Assembly (NCBI GenBank): GCA_039519185.1 | Contig: CM076850.1 | Span: forward strand, 159,632,462-159,696,461 | Direction: 5' to 3' | Origin: Astragalus membranaceus | Taxonomy: Eukaryota > Streptophyta > Magnoliopsida > Fabales > Fabaceae | DNA: 64,000 nucleotides | Shown: positions 59,698-64,000 of the stretch, piece by piece | Numbering within the stretch: the first letter of the stretch is position 1 | Layout of the letters: each line of letters starts with the position of its first letter | The notes under the pieces: model-generated | What the model saw: only the letters and a program-made list of their open reading frames with translations | What the model was told of the DNA's origin: nothing | Databases searched by the model: none | Made by a program: the position numbers and the translations under genes

Positions 59698-60716
59698 GCC
59701 TTGTGATTTAAACTCTTCTTTGTACTAGTCATATAACATATTTGATATAAACTGGATATCCTCTACGTGTAACTATAACCGAATTAAACTACGACAGGCG
59801 GCAAAGCTCCCCAAGGGATTTAATGCGACTATTCTTATAACATTTAATATTGGTGTGCGGATCCTGGTGAGTGTGTGCGGTGATGCAGGGCATAGCCAGA
59901 GTCTGCATACACGTGGGTTGACTAGTACCTGTATTTGTCAAAAACTTCTCCAAGTGTGCCTTCCACTAATAGTTATAGGGAACAAAAGACACCAATTACA
60001 TAACGAAAGACACATTCGTAATCCAAAACTATCCAATGAAAAAAACATTAATAAAAAAGAAAAGAACAAATTTAACTATAAAAATAGAAAAATTAAAAGT
60101 AAAAAAAAAAATAGTATTTTTTTAAAAATGTTTGAGGCGCTATTACGCTATTACGATATTCCTTAAACTTCTAAAATCTTCAAAAACACCCCTCAAATGT
60201 GTCTGTCTATTTCAAGGTCTCCTCGACACTTTAGCTTTTGTATCAATTCCCATTTTACCAAAAGAATTTTATTTCAACAGGCTCACGGGAGCGGTAGGCT
60301 ATTGAGTACCTGGTTACAATTTAAACTCTTCTTTGTACTAGTCATATAACATATTTGATATAAACTGGATATCCTCTACGTGTAACTATAACCGAATTAA
60401 ACTACGACAGGCGGCAAAGCTCCCCAAGGGATTTAATGCGACTATTCTTATAACATTTAATATTGGTGTGCGGATCCTGGTGAGTGTGTGCGGTGATGCA
60501 GGGCATAGCCAGAGTCTGCATACACGTGGGTTGACTAGTAAGCCTTATACAAACATTAAGTCAAGTGTAATGAGGTAGTAGGATATATATTTAATATTTA
60601 TACACGGCCTATAATAATTTAGAGGCTGCTAGAACAAACTCTATCGACTTCTATAAATAATCAGTTAAGCAGTCCAAGACAAACACCCAAGCATCAACTC
60701 CAAGCCTATCAAAACC
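59698..60716 (+). promoter_or_regulatory. P450 copy C 5-prime flank with partial tandem duplication
   Basis: 59705-59926 matches 1655-1872. The sequence then jumps at CTAGTACC back to the equivalent of 1254 and runs on colinear to the ATG, so the 1655-1872 part is present twice. TATA box TATAAATA at 60652-60659. Compared with copy A I see one base change and one A fewer in an A run over 0.8 kb. Confidence 0.88.
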
Positions 60717-62684
60717 ATGGAAATCCTTTCCTTTTTGTACTACTCTCTCTTCTATCTTACTCTATTTTTCATCTTCAACCTTATATTCCAATCAAGAAAA
60801 TTCAAAAACCTCCCACCTGGCCCTCCTTCTCTTCCCATAATTGGCAACCTTCACCACCTCAAACGCCCCCTTCAACATACCTTCAAAGGCCTCTCTGAAA
60901 AATATGGTGATATCATGTCCCTTTGGTTTGGATCACGTCTTGTGGTTATTGTTTCTTCACAAGCTATATTCCAAGAATGCTTCACTAAACATGATGTTGT
61001 TCTTGCAAATAGACCTAAATTTCTCTCAGGAAAATACATCTTCTACAACTACACCACTTTAGGGTCATCCTCCTATGGTGAACACTGGCGTAACCTTCGT
61101 CGTATCACTGCCACCGATGTCCTTTCAACGAATCGCATCAACAGTTTCGCTGGAATCCGAAACGATGAGATTCATAGACTTGTACAGAAGTTGGCGGAGG
61201 ACTCATCTGAGGATTTTGTTGAAGTTGAGCTCACTTCTAAATTCTATGATATGACATTCAACAATATAATGAGAATGATCTCGGGTAAGAGGTATTATGG
61301 AGATGATTGTGACATGACAGATGTTGAAGAAGCCACACAATTTAGAGCAATGGTTTCAGATTTGTTGAAGTTGTCAGGGGCAAATAACAAGAATGATTTC
61401 TTGCCGATATTGAGGTTGGTTGATTATGAAAATTTGGAGAAGAGACTTGTGAAAATTCGTGACAAAAATGATGCCTTTTTAAGAGGACTCATTGAAGAAC
61501 ATCGCAGCAAAAAGAAACATGATAATACTATGGTAGATCATCTTCTAAGTCTACAAGAATCACAACCAGAGTATTATACCGATCAAATCATCAAAGGTCT
61601 TGTTCAGGTATATAATAATAAACTTTAATTCCTCTAATAGAAAATTAAATTAGGGACCAAAATTTAAAGAAAAAAAAATATAAAATTTGTCTTTAATTCT
61701 GTCACTAAATTTAGTGACAATGACACTAGAGACAAATTTTAGTTTTCTCGCCTCTATTTTAGTCGCAAATTCTATTTTTTCTAGTAGTATATATATTGCT
61801 CTCTTTATTAATTAATATTACAATTTTGTCTTTATTATAAAAAACAAAATTGCAGTTTTGGATTCATTAAATAAATGATGTATCTGATCTATAATATAGG
61901 TATTGAATAACTGTTGTATCTAATCCATAATTTAGGTCAAATACATCAGTTATTCAATGAATCTAAAACTAAAACTTTTTCTTATAATAAGGACCAGAGT
62001 ATAATATGTATCTCTCTATAGAAATTTCATTAATATTTCTTTGACTTCATTTAATCAACTTGAGATTATTCTATGTAGGGTATCCTTCTAGCTGGAACTG
62101 ATTCATCAGCTGTAACTTTAGAGTGGGCATTATCTTGTGTACTAAATAACCCAGAGGTACTCAAAAAGACAAGAGATGAATTGGATACTCATATAGGTCA
62201 AGACCGTTTGTTGGAGGAGTCTGACCTTCCAAAAATTCCTTACCTTAAAAACATTGTCTATGAGACACTTAGGTTGTATACTCCTGCTCCATTGTCACTG
62301 CCACACTCTTCTTCAGAGGAGTGTATTATTGCAGGATACAAAGTTCCACGAGACACTATAATACTAACTAATGCTTGGGCTATTCATAGAGACCCTAAGG
62401 TTTGGAGTGAAGCAACAAGTTTCAAGCCTGAGAGATTTGACAAAGAAGGAGAGCTTGAGAAATTAATTGCATTTGGGTTGGGAAGAAGGGCTTGTCCTGG
62501 AGGAGCTTTGGCTATGCGTGCAATTAGCTTGACTTTGGGATTATTGGTTCAATGCTTTGATTGGAAATTAGTTGATGATAAAGAGATTGATATGAGAGAG
62601 GAAAGTGGATTCACCTTGTCTAAGTTAACTCCATTGACGGCTATGTGTAAACTCCGCCCAGCCATCAAGAAGCTTGTGAAGTAA
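60717..62684 (+). CDS. Cytochrome P450, CYP81E-like (copy C)
   Basis: Exons 60717-61607 and 62079-62684, an intron of 471 bp, 498 residues. Every landmark of the gene at 2048-4015 recurs at an offset of exactly 58669 bp: PPGP hinge, [30 protein letters not shown] with the haem Cys at 436. The predicted protein is identical, and I found no base difference in the exons or intron. The TATA box is in place and the frame is intact. Function as for copy A: a membrane-bound monooxygenase of the CYP81E type, with an isoflavone-like substrate only inferred. Exact identity including the intron means either a very recent duplication, gene conversion, or an assembly duplication. Confidence 0.92.
61855..61969. 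repeat. Intronic inverted repeat in P450 copy C
   Basis: The same structure as 3186-3300. Confidence 0.55.
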
Positions 62685-62866
62685 TTTTTATAGCCTAGTG
62701 TGCAATTTTCGTAATAGTATAAGCATCATCAAAAGCTTGTAAACTTATGAGGTTAATTTTCTCAAATAAATTTCTCTACTTGTATTTCATCTATTTCGTA
62801 ATATTTGATGTTTTAGCCTTTTAGTTTTGTGGCAAAACAATTGTTGTTTTATACATTCAAAGCTAA

Positions 62867-64000
62867 ATTAATTTGGTACTTCCAACTATACTCTTGATAT
62901 TTATGGTTGATCTATATGCACCAATACCCAAACTGATGTGTCAAAAAAAAATACCCAGACTAATACACTTCCAAATATTGATTGATTATTATGACACTAC
63001 AGCAAACTTTTACAAATTGCGGCGGTTCTAAGACCAAGCGGTGACAGTTTGGACCGCCGGTAAGCTTAGTTTGCGGTGGTTATTGTGTGCCGCGGTTTTC
63101 TACGTTGGCAGCCATTTTGTGACAGTTTTGACGATCGTCGTGCAACATTATTTTTACTTTTTTACTTTTTAAAATTGTGCGAGAACTTATTTTTACTTTT
63201 TAAAATCAACTGTTAAATATAAACCAATGGACTATTTTGTTGTTTAACTTTTTGAATGTTTTTTCATATATATCCTCAAAAAAAAGTGTGAAACATTAAA
63301 TACACTTCTAGTATATATTAAAAAAACAAACTTTTTTTTTGTGTAAATCAGGTATCCTCTGCGCGCAACTGCAGAGACTAATCACTCGAGCCCATGTAGG
63401 ACCACAACGAGAGGCGGAGCTCTCCCTCGAGAGATTTAATGCTGCTGCATTCCCAAGGCTGAATTCGAATACAAGACCTTGATTAAACTGGAAGAAACTC
63501 AAACCATTTCATCCCGGCGCTCTTGGGTAAAAGACAAACTTTTTAAATTAGTGTAAAAAATAATCTAAACAATAAATGCACCTTAAAAATTACAATCCCT
63601 TTGTCCGATATTTTCTTTGATGTTTTGGCCATCGGCACATGAAACAAGAAAACATTAACCAAATATAGCCAAAAATACCTCCAAATATATAATAATGTGA
63701 TAGAATCACAATAATAAATTAGTAATATATTTAGTGAGCAGTTCTATTTATGAGTAGTGAATAATTTGTTTGAGTATTGGGTGGCTAGTAAAAGCTAGTA
63801 GGGATAAAATTGGAAGAAATTAATTAATTTAGCATTGTATTTATAAAACATCAAAATTCTAGGACAAAGTTATATAAAGCTAAAACATTATCAATCATGA
63901 GACGGAGCAAGTAACTTTTTCTTAGAGTAAACTCTCAAATTGGTCCTCAACTATCACATTCTTTCCGGTTTAGTCCCTAAACTATTTTAAATGATTAAAG
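62867..64000. repeat. Downstream unit of copy C, chimeric
   Basis: 62867 to about 63797 carries variants private to unit 1 (for example GAATTCGAATAC and ATCCCGGCGC). From about 63797 to the window end it carries variants private to unit 2 (GTAGGGATAAAATTGG, GGAGCAAG, CTTTCCGG). It runs off the window. Confidence 0.85.
63332..63529 (-). mobile_element. SINE-like retroposon (copy C flank)
   Basis: The same element and variants as 4663-4860. Confidence 0.55.

Overview
The window is nuclear DNA from a flowering plant. A papilionoid legume of the clover, medic or pea type is most likely. Reasons: split genes with GT-AG introns, a CYP81E-type cytochrome P450 (a family typical of legume isoflavonoid metabolism), dense nested plant transposons, and intergenic DNA rich in A and T. 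The exact species is inference. I see no rRNA, tRNA, CRISPR or bacterial feature.

Layout. (1) 1-11156: an intact two-exon P450 gene (copy A, 2048-4015), then about 6.5 kb of tandemly duplicated, SINE-bearing non-coding units. (2) 11157-30177: one 19-kb CACTA (En/Spm) DNA transposon with matching ends and a 3-bp target duplication (ACT). Its two genes, a TNP2-like transposase and a TNP1-like protein, lie on the minus strand. They are broken by a hAT deletion derivative, a solo LTR and a complete young gag-only LTR retrotransposon, each with perfect target duplications. The right part of the CACTA carries a second set of CACTA end sequence and a 0.6-kb near-perfect hairpin made from a gene fragment. 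(3) 30178-34025: short non-autonomous elements, a SINE and a duplicated Ty3/gypsy chromovirus remnant. (4) about 34030-38870: an element with a small TATA-led ORF, a perfect (TTG)n tract of about 179 units, a solo LTR and a broken plant-mobile-domain gene. (5) 39321-48063: a Copia retrotransposon on the minus strand. Its gag-integrase part is duplicated around a 0.3-kb filler that resembles the CACTA gene leader; it also carries a hAT insertion and has lost its reverse transcriptase active-site segment. It sits inside an older Copia remnant. (6) 49430-59697: a lone 3-prime exon, a third copy of the P450 5-prime flank with no P450 behind it, an HMA-domain fragment, and CACTA and Mutator-type small elements. 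(7) 59698-64000: P450 copy C, essentially identical to copy A, with a chimeric downstream flank.

The only intact protein genes I can defend are the two P450 copies (498 residues each) and possibly the 138-residue ORF at 34593. Nearly everything else is mobile DNA or its debris. The nesting order can be read from target duplications. The P450 locus was duplicated, in part very recently unless the assembly has collapsed or doubled a haplotype. The strongest unusual items are the composite 19-kb CACTA with its internal hairpin, the rearranged Copia with CACTA-like filler, and the P450 promoter copy cut off next to its start codon.
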